From Mesostigma viride (Eukaryota > Streptophyta > Mesostigmatophyceae > Mesostigmatales > Mesostigmataceae): DNA of 64,000 bases. Positions within the stretch are counted from its first letter, which is position 1; each line of letters opens with the position of its first letter. Shown here in pieces: positions 1-12,277 of this stretch. The notes under the pieces were generated by a model, which did no database searches, was not told the DNA's origin, and was given only the letters and a program-made list of their open reading frames with translations. The translations under genes and the position numbers were made by a program. The stretch is from NCBI GenBank assembly GCA_009746045.1, contig RPFO01000079.1:753285-817284 (forward strand), in the 5' to 3' direction.

Positions 1-304
1 CTGGAGGTGGAGCTGCAGGTAGGTCGGCCATAGCTCCTGTCGCCGTTGTTGCTGCGCCAGGGTCAAGTCGTCGTCCATGAGGTGCAGTGAGTCCTCTCGA
101 GCCGCTTCAATGCGGCGTCTGAGGAACCGCCGGAAACCTTGTCTGCCGCGTTCTCAAAGATGAGCAGAAGCGGAGGCGCCCCCGCCGGCCTTACCCCGCG
201 AGCGGGGAAGGCGGAGGGCCTCCAGCTTCATCTCACCGATGACTGAGGCCCATGCGCCGGCCATGCAAGAAGGATTTCTTTCTCAAACGCCTGTGCAAGC
301 TGCA
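1..304. other. No gene recognised; possible retroelement remnant
   Basis: No intact reading frame. On the minus strand about 40 codons (roughly 20-150) read as an arginine- and glutamate-rich helical stretch of the kind seen in retrotransposon linkers, interrupted by a stop. Its position just ahead of LINE fragments makes a retroelement remnant plausible, but no family motif is visible. Confidence 0.25.
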
Positions 305-930
305 AGAATGGATTATGCTAGCTATCTAGTCCCTAGTTACAGGTTTGTAGGCACCACGGCCCGAATCGCTATGAATGCCATTCTGGGTCCGGCACGCACG
401 GAGCCCCCCGCCACTGACTTGAGGGTGGTCGCCTTCATCACTTCTTGCCACCGATCCTTGCAAGCCATCTGCCTCCATTAAATAATTAATGAATGTACAC
501 GTGACTGCGTCACGTGAGCATAAGTCCTCAGTGGGAATGGCGGACATGGGATGGAATGGATGATGCTAGCTATCTAGTTCATAGTTACAGGGTTGTGGCC
601 TCCATACTACAGACAAACCAGGAGGCTGCCCGGGCGTGAGCCCGTCCCATCTAGGGTAGCACATGTCCATGCCTAGCCTAGCTATCACGGAAAGTCCACG
701 GATGGCGGCCGCACGCGGCCGGGGGCACGCCATGTGAGGACATAACGCCCGCGTGCTGTGCAGGCTTGCCGGTGCCAGCTAGTCTATCTGATGTGTCTAC
801 CTGATCTGTGCAGGCCAGGTGCCCGGCTAGGCCCAGGCGCCTGTGCCTAAGAATGTGGGAAACATATGGCAAACCAGCGTACAAATCCTCATTGCTAATG
901 TGCAAACCAAAGGGGATATTAAGGGGACGT
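305..930 (-). repeat. Two 5'-truncated LINE 3'-end fragments
   Basis: Bases 305-480 and 485-930 match the 3' portion of the larger LINE at 22.85-23.37 kb in the same orientation. Both share the ACGTGACTGCGTCACGTGAG block, the start of the 3' region and, in the second piece, the last coding segment (LNIPFGL, ISNEDLYA, GLAGHLA on the minus strand). The reading frame is broken. Homology stops at about 925-930, where the sequence changes abruptly, as expected for a 5'-truncated insertion. Confidence 0.75.
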
Positions 931-3329
931 GGCGCGCCGAATATTTTCCGCGCCAAAAAATTCGCGGTACCGTCCGTACGCGGTGTATAATGTGTGCCCG
1001 GACCGCTCAACCCTCGCGGAGGTGGCCATGGCGCCGTGCCTTTATAATATGGAATGTAAAATGCTAGAAAAAATGCATGAATTTCGCAGAAGATTAGTTG
1101 ATGGCCTCATTTCATGGCGGAAATTTTACTGTTTGCAATATCGCTAATTTCTCGAACGGCTACGGGCGCGGGGCTCCAGGATATAGTTTCTCTTGCGGAT
1201 AATGAACTTTAATGCAGGTTTGCGGTACCAGCGATTGTGAGGCAACGTAGGCTCTAAAGAGCGATTATGAAGCTAACTTAATGGTGTTGTCGAGTTTGTG
1301 CCGAAACTTCCCAGTTTCTTTTACATTTCCGGCATGCATTCAAGGTAAGAACCTACGCAGGCCTGCGCATGTCGCCTTCGACGTAGTCACGGAAGGCGCA
1401 CCTTCCTTGTTCGCCTGGACAATGGATGATGTCTTTTATTGTTCGCGCTTGCGTGCATCAAACATTTCCACGCAGGCAGGTGCATTAACATCGGCCATTC
1501 GCCTTTTGGGGGGGCAGTTTCCCTGCAGGAAGCTCTCCATTTCTTTCGGCTGCTTCCTCAGATTCCTAGCAATTTCGTACAATTTTGTGTAGTTTGTGGC
1601 TGGCATGCTTAAGGCGCCGAGGTTAAGTTGTTGGTAATGTGATGGCATTTGTTTTCCATAATCCTTTGGACATGAGCTCGCTCAGACGCTTTGTTTTGTG
1701 CCGGATCTGACACGCCTGTTTTGGTAACGACATCCGGCCTGTGCCTAGTGGCTAACGAGCTGGCATCAGCTTCTGAGCAAATTACCATGTTGGAAAGGAA
1801 GGTGAGAGTGGTTCTTTTGCTGGCCATACTGCATGATCGTGGCATGGCATTAGATAGGTGATTCCGTTGCTTTCCTTGAGCTATAACCATAGATAGAGAC
1901 TTCCCTGCTATGTGTGCAGCAACTGGCAGGCTGGATAGGATGTGAATGCTTGGCAGACAGCAGTATGACTTGCTGCCAAGTTTGCAGGCTGCAATTGCCT
2001 CAGTATTGCTTGGGCAGTCTTTCTAAGGGCTTTACACGTATCAAAGAGACAACCAGCGCAGGCCAGAAATCGGGAGAATCCGGACCATGGTAGCTCGAGC
2101 CTGCCGTTATCTTTTCCGCGTTTTCGAGTCGTTCAGGATGATGAAGATGAATGGTGATGGAAATGTGTATCCTTGTGCATTGAAATTATGGCTGGCTTAC
2201 GTGTGGAGCGACTAGATGACCTAGACGGTGGGGCCGGAAACAGCATGCTTGATCAGGGCGTGTGTTTCTAGCCTAACTGGCCGGGAGTGTCTAGTGGTGA
2301 GCACCATTGCTGCGATCGCTCTCCCACCATTTACGAGGAAATACCCGCAAATGGAAAACCACTGAAAAGGTCTAGCTAGTCAGTCATCACGTTAGCCATG
2401 CCATGATTCCAAACGTCCAAGAACTGCACACGGTGCAAAGGCAAAAAGCCGGAGGACAGCACTTTCAAATGTGCGGCGGGAACCAAAAGCCCGCGGATGC
2501 CAGAAAACATCGTGTTGCGGCAGCGACGCGACGATGTGGACAACGAATCCAGTGCCAAGCTCGGAACGGCCGCAAAGGAGATCTGGCATCACAGGGTTCA
2601 GATGTGCGGAGATACTATGCGATCCAGCCGGTCCACGACCTGTTTGTAGAGCTTGTGCCAAGGGGCAGCACCGAACAGATGTGGGTGACGTTGCAAAAAA
2701 CATCGGACTTGACGGAGCATAATGGCTCGGTCATAGTCTTTGACCAATAAACGCTGCAAGAGTTCAACAAGAGTCGTGATGAAATCAACACGATAAGAAC
2801 AAAGACGGGAAAAACGATGTAACTTACACGTATGCTTGCTGAGTTCTTGGCATAAGTTTACATGGTAACCTTGGGCTGAGCATAATGTATGCTCTCTTGG
2901 TGCATGTACGTATGCCTACTAGCGATGGTGTTGCTATGCCCACGCTGGCAAGGCTGGCCATGCTGAGGGCAGGGGAGGGCAGATGAGGTGCCTAGCCTTT
3001 TCTTATGTTGTGTGATCGAGTTGGGCATGTTTTGGGGCTTCTTGGATGGAAAACGTCATGTCTAGGTGGCCTTATACACAGAAAAGCCTCATTTAGCGTA
3101 TGTTCAGGTTTTAGCACGAAAAAACTTATAACTTGAGCTAGACTTGTCGGAATGACCTGGGACTTGGACCACAGCTGTCCCAACATTGTTGTTTGCAGTC
3201 AAACTTGGTATGCACTGGTAGGAGAATGAGCTTGCTACAGATATGTCAAGTGACATATAACAACACTGGTTGTCTCACTGATAAATGATACATGTACCAA
3301 CGCATATAGCGAGGGTGACCCGTAGGGGG
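931..3329. other. Intergenic stretch, no gene recognised
   Basis: No family is recognisable. Two short minus-strand frames (about 1440-1650 and 1610-1890) and one plus-strand frame (about 2420-2648, with a CxxC pair and an acidic/basic mix) look weakly protein-like, but none has a supportable start, splice sites or a known motif. They may be remnants of an old gene or transposon. Confidence 0.4.
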
Positions 3330-3812
3330 ATTAATTAATTAATTAATTAAACTCGTGCTCCCGCTGGGGAGTCACGGAGCATCAACTCTGATGGATGGAT
3401 GGATGGATGGATGGATGGATGGATGGATGGATGGATGGATGGATGGATGGATGGATGGATGGATGGATGGATGGATGGATGGATGGATGGATGGATGGAT
3501 GGATGGATGGATGGATGGATGGATGGATGGATGGATGGATGGAGGGAGGGAGGGAGGGAGGGAGGGAGGGAGGGAGGGAGGGAGGGAGGGAGGGAGGGAG
3601 GGAGGGAGGGAGGGAGGGAGGGAGGGAGGGAGGGAGGGAGGGAGGGAGGGAGGGAGGGAGGGAGGGAGGGAGGGAGGGAGGGAGGGACGGACGGACGGAC
3701 GGACGGACGGACGGACGGACGGACGGACGGACGGACGGACGGACGGACGGACGGATGGACGGACGGACGGACGGACGGACGGACGGATGGATGGATGGAT
3801 GGATGGATGGGT
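3330..3812. repeat. Compound tetranucleotide microsatellite
   Basis: A short (TTAA)n run at about 3331-3350 precedes a 420-bp block made of three consecutive phases: (GGAT)n at 3391-3541, (GGAG)n at 3541-3686 and (GGAC)n from 3687, with a final (GGAT)n at 3785-3810. Each phase differs from the next by one base. The open frames across it are pure repeat products. Confidence 0.95.
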
Positions 3813-4360
3813 ACACGCAATCCTACCGTAGGGGGATGACTGGCCTCAGAGCTGTGAGGATGGGGTCATGTAGTCTCCCCCCCCCCCCCCACCCCACCCC
3901 ACCACCACCAAAAAGAAAACAGAAGGTGCAATAATGTTTATTTATTCATGTTCTCTGGACAAAACATGGTACCAAGCCTTTTACCATGTTGCACCGCCTG
4001 TTTGAGAAGGTCCCTGATCAAATATGCTAGAGGGCTTATCTGACCATAATCTCGTAAGGATGGATTACTAAATCTCATGCCAAAAAAGCTATTGAACTAC
4101 TTCAGCTGTCACATTGTCAATTTTATTGAATGCTCTAACTACTTGGCGGGGCGAGTTCTAAGCAAACAGCAAGCTAACTGCCCATGCTGAAAAGCGTAAG
4201 AAGAGCTGGACGCTGGCGAGGCTCGACCCGTCCTACGTAAACCATGTCTTGAAGGCAATGCGTACAAGGACTGGTGCAGAAGAGACTTTTCACAACACAG
4301 CCTGTGATACCAAGCTAACCATGACACCCAATGCCCGAGCAGCAGACCACCCGCTGCCCC
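3813..4360. other. Downstream region of the rhodanese gene
   Basis: Contains a C11 run followed by CCACCCCA-type repeats at about 3878-3910 and otherwise unique AT-richer sequence. It lies 3' of the minus-strand rhodanese gene and should hold its 3' untranslated region. I did not find a clear TGTAA polyadenylation signal on the minus strand. Confidence 0.4.
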
Positions 4361-7300
4361 TCAGTTCCTGTGCTGCCACCAGTAGAGCAGCGCCAAGTCG
4401 AGCGCCAAGAACATGCCAATCTGCAGGGAGGGAGACATGCACAGACATGCGACATGTGCGTGTGGTGAGTGACCCAAGCCGATGTGCTGCCCTGTGTGGC
4501 AGGCATGTCCCTATTGTCCCCTTGATAAACACATGCATCATCTCAACAAAGGGGACAAAGAGGGGGATGTGGGCACAACATACCACCATGAAGTTGCACA
4601 CCCCATCTTAACATATGCCACTAAGGGCCCCTCAGCAACCTGGCGCCTGATAGCATGCACGGTTTCCTCTCCCCACATTCGTACACTACCACCCCCCTGA
4701 TGCGCACTAACCCCTGATGCACACTACCACTTATGCGCTCTACCGCTTATGCGCACTACCACCTTATGCGCACTAGGCCATCATGCGTACTTGGCCGTCA
4801 TGCGCACTACTCCCTTCTGCGCACTAGGTTGTTGTGCGCACTAGGCCGTCGTGCGCACTACCCCCATATGCGCACAACCCCCCCTTATGCGCACTACACC
4901 CTTACGCGCACTAGGCCGTCATGGGCATAGGACCAGCACATGCACGTACCAGGCGGCCCGAGTAGATGAGGCGCTGGGTGATCGGCAGATCCATCGACCG
5001 CTGCACGTCCGTGAAGCTGCGACAAGGCGGAGCGCATGCACATACAGCAGACAATCACGGCCCAGCACAAGGCGGCCCCGAGTATGAGGGAGGGACCCGC
5101 CATCAGAGGGATGTGCTGGGCATCAAGTGGGGGGGGCAATGTGGAGGCTGGCCAATGAGGGGGCTGGCCGATGAGGTGGCAAGGCAAAGAGAGCAACATG
5201 GGGTTCCCCAGCGAAGGCATGCATGGGACAACGTCCTGCGCGGTTGGAGGCCCACGCTGCACTAGCGCTGGACGAATGGATGCGCACTACCATGACCACC
5301 ACCTGATGCGGTTACATGCTACCCCACACAGACCACCCTGTCATGACAAGGGGGAAACAGGTACACTGCGGGAACTGGCCATGGGCTAGGGCATGCGCGG
5401 GGGGGAATGAGCAGGGGCGCCCGCCACACTCATTCCTCCAAATGCGCGAATGGGGGACACGGGCACTTGCAATCAGTCAGCACCACGACCCGCCTGCCCA
5501 CCACGCGCCACTGTGCCACCCACATTGCACCACCATGCCCTCTCAACGCTGCAAAGGGGAACGGTGGACAGACGCGCCCCACCAACCATGCAGCAGCTCC
5601 TCGCACCTCACCGTGCACTATTGCATGAACATCGCTCCTAAATGGCCACCCATGAGCCCATCCGCCCCTTCCACCATGCGCCTGCTCACCCAAGGAACTC
5701 TGACATGCCGCCCAGCCCGGCCAGGCGCAGGTCCCCCTTGGTCCCCTTGATGCTGCCCGGCTTGAAGTGGTCATTGCTCGCATTCTCAAACCCAGAGTTG
5801 AGCCACGCGACGTTGCCCGGCAGCCAGCCCACCGACAGGAGCATTTCGGCGGCCAGCAGGGACCTGGCAGGGGGGTCATTGGGGGGCGGGGGGGGGGGGG
5901 GGGGAATGGAGGCACGTGTGCGCATCAGTTGTGCGCATTAGATGCAGAGGTGGGTCTCTAGGCTATCCCCACCAACCTACTGACAAAGGGGGCCGAAGGG
6001 GGGAGGAGCAGGCAGCATTCCCCACCTTGGCCTGCCTTCACCCCGCCATAGCACATGGCTCAGTAGGCCTCCAACCTTCTTTCGCACCACCGCCACCTTG
6101 CCACTCACCACTTCCCTTGCAACCCACCCACCTCTTGCCCTTTAACCCACCCACATCTTCCCCTTCAACCCACCCACCTCTTGCCCTTCTGGCCACCCAC
6201 CTCTTCCCCTTCTACCCACACACCTCTTCCCCTTCTGGCAGACGACCACCAGCTTGTCCTCCTTCCCGATGCGCTTGGAGACCTCCGCCAAGAAGTTCGG
6301 GTTGCGCGCGAGCACCTGCGCGCCGATCCACCAGCCGCCAAAGAGGAAGGTGTACAGTTTGCGGCCGAGGATGGCCAGGTCGGTCTTCTCCTCCTTATCG
6401 TACATCGGAACATGGACGCTGCCCTCCACGTGCGCCTGGAGGTGGAGGGGGGGACGCGGGGGGGCGTTGAGTAACATGGGCAGTGTAATGGGGGTGGAGG
6501 GGGGACGCGGGGGCGTTGAGTAACATGGGCAGTGTAATGGGGGTGGAGGGGGGACGCGGGGGGCGTTGAGTAACATGGGCAGTGTAATGGGGGTGGAGGG
6601 GGGACGCGGGGGGCGTTGAGTAACATGGGCAGTGTAATGGGGGTGGAGGGGGGACGCGGGGGGCGTTGAGTAACATGGGCAGTGTAATGGGGGTGGAGGG
6701 GGGACGCGGGGGGCGTTGAGTAACATGGGCAGTGTAATGGGGGTGGAGGGGGGGACGCGGGGGGCGTTGAGTAACATGGGCAGTGTAATGGGGGTGGAGG
6801 GGGGGACGCGGGGGGCGTTGAGTAACATGGGCAGTGTAATGGGGGTGGAGGGGGGACGCGGGGGGCGTTGAGTAACATGGGCAGTGTAATGGGGGTGGAG
6901 GGGGGACGCGGGGGGCGTTGAGTAACATGGGCAGTGTAATGGGGGTGGAGGGGGGGACGCGGGGGGCGTTGAGTAACATGGGCAGTGTAATGGGGGTGGA
7001 GGGGGGACGCGGGGGGCGTTGAGTAACATGGGCAGTGTAATGGGGGTGGAGGGGGGACGCGGGGGGCGTTGAGTAACATGGGCAGTGTAATGGGGTGGAG
7101 GGGGGACGCGGGGGGCGTTGAGTAACATGGGCAGTGTAATGGGGGTGGAGGGGGGACGCGGGGGGCGTTGAGTAACATGGGCAGTGTAATGGGGGTGGAG
7201 GGGGGGACGCGGGGGGCGTTGAGTAACATGGGCAGTGTAATGGGGGTGGAGGGGGGACGCGGGGGCGTTGAGTAACATGGGCAGTGTAATGGGGGTGGAG

Positions 7301-10300
7301 GGGGGACGCGGGGGGCGTTGAGTAACATGGGCAGTGTAATGGGGGTGGAGGGGGGACGCGGGGGCGTTGAGTAACATGGGCAGTGTAATGGGGGTCGAGG
7401 GGGGACGCGGGGGGCGTTGAGTAACATGGGCAGTGTAATGGGGGTCGAGGGGGGACGCGGGGGGCGTTGAGTAACATGGGCAGTGTAATGGGGGTGGAGG
7501 GGGGACGCGGGGGGCGTTGAGTAACATGGGCAGTGTCATGGGGGTGGAGGGGGGGACGCGGGGGGCGTTGAGTAACATGGGCAGTGTAATGGGGGTGGAG
7601 GGGGGGACGCGGGGGGGCGTTGAGTAACATGGGCAGTGTAAAGATGAAGGCGGAACAAGTGTTGGTCCCTGCAACGAGAGCGTAACGAGAACTGCTGCCG
7701 CTGGCCGCGTGCGCCATCTGTACACCAGCACTAGCTGTCAAACTTGTCTAATGGCGTCTGGTGGGCTCCGCTTCGCCCAGCAAGCCCCCTCTTACACAAC
7801 AGCATGCGACTGGCCATCCGCGAACATGGATGCAGCGCGAGCGGCCACACTGTGTTTTGGGTGGCTGGAAATTACGGTTGGAGGCTGGGAGGAAGGTGGA
7901 AAAGTAGGGGCATCCTGGTTCAGGGTGCACTACCTCGTTTAACGCTGAAGACAGGGTAAGTCATCTGGTCACTATACTTTAGGCACCCACAAGCAGGCCC
8001 CACCATGCAATACCCACCTACACACGCACACATACCCACATGCACATCCCTTTCCCTCCCCCCCTGTTGCGGTCACCGCACCTCCTTGCTGCCAACCCCC
8101 CTTTTCCCCTCTCCTCGTCTCACCCTCTTGTACTCCATCCCTGCTTTCGACTTGTCCTCATCTCACCTTGTCGTACTCGCCCCCCTTTTGCCACCACCAT
8201 CATCCCCTCACCTTCTCATACCCACCCCCCTTTTGCCACCACCATCATCCCTTCACCTTCTCGTACTCACCCCCGTTTGCCACCACCATCATCCCCTCAC
8301 CTTCTCGTACTCGCCCCGCTTTTGCCACCGCCATCATCCCTTCACCTTCTCATACCCACCCCCCTTTTGCCACCACCATCATCCCTTCACCTTCTCGTAC
8401 TCACCCCCCTTTTGCCACCACCATCATCCCTTCACCTTGTCGTACTCGCCCCCCTTTTGCCACCGCCATCATCCCCTCACCTTCTCGTACTCGCCCCGCT
8501 TTTGCCACCACCATCATCCCTTCACCTTCTCATACTCACCCCCCTTTTGCCACCACCATCATCCCTTCACCTTCTCATACTCACCCCCCTTTTGCCACCA
8601 CCATCATCCCTTCACCTTCTCATACACGCCCCGCTTTTGCCACCACCATCATCCCCTCACCTTCTCATACTCACCCCCCTTTTGCCACCACCATCATCCC
8701 CTCACCTTCCCATACTCACCCCCCTTTTGCCACCACCATCATCCCCTCACCTTCTCGTACTCACCCCCCTTTTGCCACCACCATCATCCCTTCACCTTCT
8801 CATACTCACCCCCTTTTGCCACCACCATCATCCCTTCACCTTGTCGTACTCCTCCACCCCCCCCTTGCTACCCTCCACTCACCTTGTCGTACTCCTCCTT
8901 TGGCCTCACGTCGAGCAGGAAGTAGCGCCCCTGCTGCGTGGCCTTGGCCGCCTCCTTGGACGACATGGCCTGGATCTTGCCGTCGCGGATCTGGGGACAC
9001 GCAGCAAAGGCACACAAGGGGTATGGCCAAACAAGGGAAAACAAGGGCAAGGGCGGGGCAAGGGCGGGGCAAGGGCAGGGCAAGGGCGGGGCAAGGGCAG
9101 GGCAAGGGTAGGGCAAGGGCGGGGCAAGGGCGGGGCAAGGGCGGGGCAAGGGCGGGGCAAGGGCGGGGCAAGGGCGGGGCAAGGGCGGGGCAAGGGCGGG
9201 GCAAGGGCGGGGCAAGGGCGGGGCAAGGGCGGGCAAGGGCGGGGCAAGGGCGGGGCAAGGGCGGGGCAAGGGCGGGCAAGGGCGGGGCAAGGGCGGGGCA
9301 AGGGCGGGGCAAGGGCGGGGCAAGGGCGGGGCAAGGGCGGGGCAAGGGCGGGGCAAGGGCGGGGCAAGGGCGGGGCAAGGGCAGGGCAAGGGCAGGGCAA
9401 GGGCGGGGCAAGGGCAGGACAAGGGCAGGGCAAGGGCAGGGCAAGGGCAGGGCAAGGGCAGGGCAAGGGCAGGGCAAGGGCAGGGCAAGGGCAGGGCAAG
9501 GGCAGGGCAAGGGCGGGGCAAGGGCGGGGCAAGGGCAGGGCAAGGGCAGGGCAAGGGCAGGGCAAGGGCAGGGCAAGGGCAGGGCAAGGGCAGGGCAAGG
9601 GCAGGGCAAGGGCAGGGCAAGGGCAGGGCAAGGGCAGGGCAAGGGCAGGGCAAGGGCAGGGCAAGGGCGGGGCAAGGGCAGGGCAAGGGCAGGGCAAGGG
9701 CGGGGCAAGGGCAGGGCAAGGGCAGGGCAAGGGCGGGGCAAGGGCAGGGCAAGGGCAGGGCAAGGGCGGGGCAAGGGCGGGGCAAGGGCGGGGCAAGGGC
9801 AGGGCAAGCGCAGGGCAAGGGTAGGGAAAGGGCAGGGGAAGAGGAGAGCATACGCGGCAGCGGTACACTGCGTCAGTGATGGACAAGACAGCAGGCATCT
9901 GGTGCAGAGGTGGCCGCGGTGAGCCTTTGCTAGCAAACCTTTGCCCCATACGTGCCAGGGGCAAGTGCGCTACCTGGTTCCCACCCGTTGTCCTGGCCCC
10001 TTCCCCCCTTGTCTTGTGCATCGACCTTGCGTGGAAGCAGCCCCTTTCGCACGCTTGGCTAAAAGCCAAGTGGTGGCCTCCAGCACATCACCCTCACAGT
10101 GCGGACGCGTTTTGTCTGACCCACGGCAGCTTGACTGCCTCACGCTCCCTCCTCCCTGCCTTCCCCATCCTCTCCCCCCCCTCTCCTCATCCAAGCAGTG
10201 CACGCGGCGGCAGTGTAGCATGGCAGGTTGCGCCCTTAGCTGGATGTAATGCGCTGCAAACACTGGCCCTTGGTGGCCACACCCCACCCATTGCTAGGCA

Positions 10301-11322
10301 GCCACGCCCATTGCCAGGCAGCCACGCCCATCGCCAGGCAGCCATGTCGCGCGCGTGCAGTGATGCGAGGAGCTCTCGGGGCGTGGGCGGGCAGTGGGAT
10401 GGATGCGCCCTTTCCTAATGCCAGCCGCCACGCTATTCTAGTCCACACATTCCCGCAGTCACACCAAAGACAAGAAAAAAAGAGATAGCACTGGACACTA
10501 CATATGATGGAAAGGACTTGCTACAAGAGAGACAGCGGGGGCTGAGCACACAGAGAAGCAACAAGCAATGGGATCCTGTCCACGCCTGTGCATGCCATCC
10601 GTGGCATCCTTAGTGGTGCGTGCTGCCAGAATTCCCCGACATGCAATGACAGGGGATGGAGCTCGTGACAGCAGCGCCCTGGACGCCCACACGCTTTGAG
10701 AATAACTCAAGGAAGGAAACACCTGTCTGCGTACTCCAGGCCGCTGACATGCTGTAAGCACTGCGCTCAAGCCCTGAGATTTCTAGCTTACATGATGGCC
10801 TGCAACAGGTGTCTACTCGCGCAATGCGTTTTATTCCAGGATATGTACGCGCGAAAAAGAAATTTCATTGACGGGAAATACGTCAGCCATGTTCGATACA
10901 CACCATTGCATCCCACCGCTTCTCCATGCTTGCGTAGAGCTTGGCGTCATCTTCCTCGCTCTCGGCCTTCACGACAAATGAGGGGCGGACCTGCGCACGA
11001 TGGGCAGTTTGATAAATCGCAAATGCAATCACGTTTCATGCGCATAAAAAATCGTTCACTGCATTGCCGTCTACCGGTCTCCTTATCCCTTGCTTGACAG
11101 GATTTCTGCTATTGACGGCAACAGCCAGGGTGAGTTTGGACCTACCGACGATGTCAGGCGCAGGTTACCGCTTCGGGAAACTGGGAGCTGACGGCCTTTT
11201 GCAAAAGCAATTGAAGCTTGACCAAGTTTATGTTTATGCGCGCATGCATTGCGAGCACTGCTTGCCACTACGATGCTCGAGATATTATTAGCCAGCAGGC
11301 AATGAGCCAGGGCGGAAGCCAT
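4361..11322 (-). CDS. Chloroplast-type rhodanese-domain protein, seven exons
   Basis: Exons in transcript order: 11322-11146, 10990-10904, 8990-8883, 6435-6224, 5863-5690, 5016-4950, 4420-4361. All junctions are GT-AG with matching phases, giving 294 aa and a stop at 4361-4363. Residues 1-59 form an Ala/Ser/Arg-rich transit-peptide-like leader with few acidic residues. The rhodanese domain runs from about residue 85 (RDGKIQAM, LLDVRPKEEYD, HVEGSVHVPMYD) to the active-site loop CQKGKRS with Cys190, then WLNSGF and DLRLAGLGG. The last exon encodes a hydrophobic helix (IGMFLALDLALLYWW) before the stop, so a plastid-membrane-anchored rhodanese-like protein is likely. An intact CxxGxR loop suggests sulfurtransferase capability, but the substrate is unknown. 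Introns 2, 3 and 6 are swollen by tandem arrays. Confidence is high for the family and good for the splice model; transcript data are absent. Confidence 0.85.
4686..4925. repeat. Degenerate 12-mer-type repeat in rhodanese intron 6
   Basis: ATGCGCACTA followed by variable CCNCC or GGCC blocks recurs about 15 times with drift. It lies in the intron between the exons at 4950-5016 and 4361-4420. Confidence 0.75.
6436..7645. repeat. Minisatellite with about 50-bp unit, about 24 copies
   Basis: The unit contains GGCGTTGAGTAACATGGGCA, then GTGTAATGGGGGTGGAGG and a GGGACGCGGGG block. Copies differ mainly in G-run length (49-52 bp). It begins at the 3' splice site of rhodanese exon 4 and fills the first half of intron 3. 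The long minus-strand frames through it are artefacts of the repeat lacking stops. Confidence 0.95.
8160..8882. repeat. Minisatellite with about 46-bp unit in the same intron
   Basis: About 15 copies of a pyrimidine-rich unit containing CTTTTGCCACCACCATCATC and CTTCACCTTCTCGTACTCAC. It abuts the 5' splice site of rhodanese exon 3 (8883), so the unit itself carries CTCACCTTGTCGTAC-like copies of the exon/intron boundary. The array may have grown by duplication of the splice-site region. Confidence 0.9.
9040..9836. repeat. 11-bp minisatellite, about 70 copies, in rhodanese intron 2
   Basis: The unit is GGGCAAGGGCG/A with G and A variants occurring in blocks. It lies between exons at 8883-8990 and 10904-10990. 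Reading frames of several hundred codons through it have no protein character. Confidence 0.95.
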
Positions 11323-12277
11323 TGCGAATGTATTTTAACACCCGAGCAGGAGCAAGGGCGCAATGCTCTGTTTAGCAAGGGCGCAATGCTCACGGTGACG
11401 TCGCGCACTTGATAATGGTGCGGGGCCGGGGCTGTACTGCTGTAGATGCCAGATTTCCTGATCACGAGTTGCAATACCGGTGTGCAGTACCAGGTTGTCA
11501 AGTGTCAACTCGGTAGTTTCTATTTGTCGTTTTTCTGGATAATGATTTTTGGCCCCTTCAACGCTGGGTCCGATGCATCCAATTTTAATTGGTCATGCCT
11601 GGGTCACGTCGGTCACTGCCCACTGGGGTTGTTGTTGTTTGTTTGTGTCCCACGCCGCACATGGGCAGCAGTCGGTCACTGTACCGGTCACAGTACTTCG
11701 GAAATTGGGCCGGACTTACCGTACTTACTTGACAACTTGCTGTTGTTGTATCCCATTGTCGAGTTGTCGACGTCCGGCAACTGACTGACTGACGACGTCC
11801 GGCTTGCCGAGCTTCCGGGGTTGTATGACGGCCATGAAAGCTGACGTGGTGCAAGACGCAGCTTGGAGCTCGTCACGTGTCACCAACCGTACTCTGCAAA
11901 TTCCCGCGATCCTACTTCCTCACGTCAAGAACTAATTCCCGTTCCTTCCCCGAGGTTTTGCCAGCGCATTTCCTGGCCCCAACACCGGACAGAGACCACG
12001 AACAGAGCGCAGTGCTAAAAGGACGTGAGCGACGTCGGACGTGGGACGGTGTTTCATCAGTTGTACGATATGAGGTTGCCGTAACCATAGGAGTTCCGAT
12101 CTCCCCGCGATGCGTCGTCGTGCAATTTACAGGAATTTCCCGCGTTTATTCATGAATGTGATTCATTAAGACATCATTTCATTCATACATAGTTCGTCGC
12201 CTCGGTAACCGAGATTGCACGTTTGATGGATTTCCCAAAGGATCTTCCATGTTATCTTCGCGCAATTTAGTGCTAGT
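11323..12277. promoter_or_regulatory. Divergent promoter region between rhodanese and DGAT2 genes
   Basis: This 955-bp interval separates the ATG of the minus-strand rhodanese gene (11322) from the ATG of the plus-strand acyltransferase gene (12278), so it must hold both promoters and 5' leaders. I see repeated CAGT/GGTCAC-rich stretches at about 11590-11700 but no defined box, and no convincing extra exon. Confidence 0.5.

Noticed and set aside
1436-1890. Two protein-like minus-strand ORFs (70 and 93 codons)
   Set aside because: No motif, no promoter or splice evidence, and different frames. Left as unexplained intergenic sequence.
2403-2750. Overlapping plus-strand ORFs including one with a CxxC pair
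   Set aside because: Competing frames, none with a convincing start or family. Possibly an old transposon remnant.
3347-3934. Several 140-180 codon frames on both strands through the tetranucleotide array
   Set aside because: Pure repeat translation; present in several frames at once, with no start context.
6436-7645. CRISPR-like array
   Set aside because: Units are contiguous and nearly identical, with no unique spacers between repeats, and the context is a eukaryotic intron.
6142-7741. Frames of 400-530 codons on the minus strand
   Set aside because: They run through the 50-bp minisatellite in three frames. Only the short exon at 6224-6435 is real coding sequence.
8040-10069. Frames of 300-590 codons on both strands
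   Set aside because: Products of the 46-bp and 11-bp arrays, without codon structure. Only exon 8883-8990 is supported.
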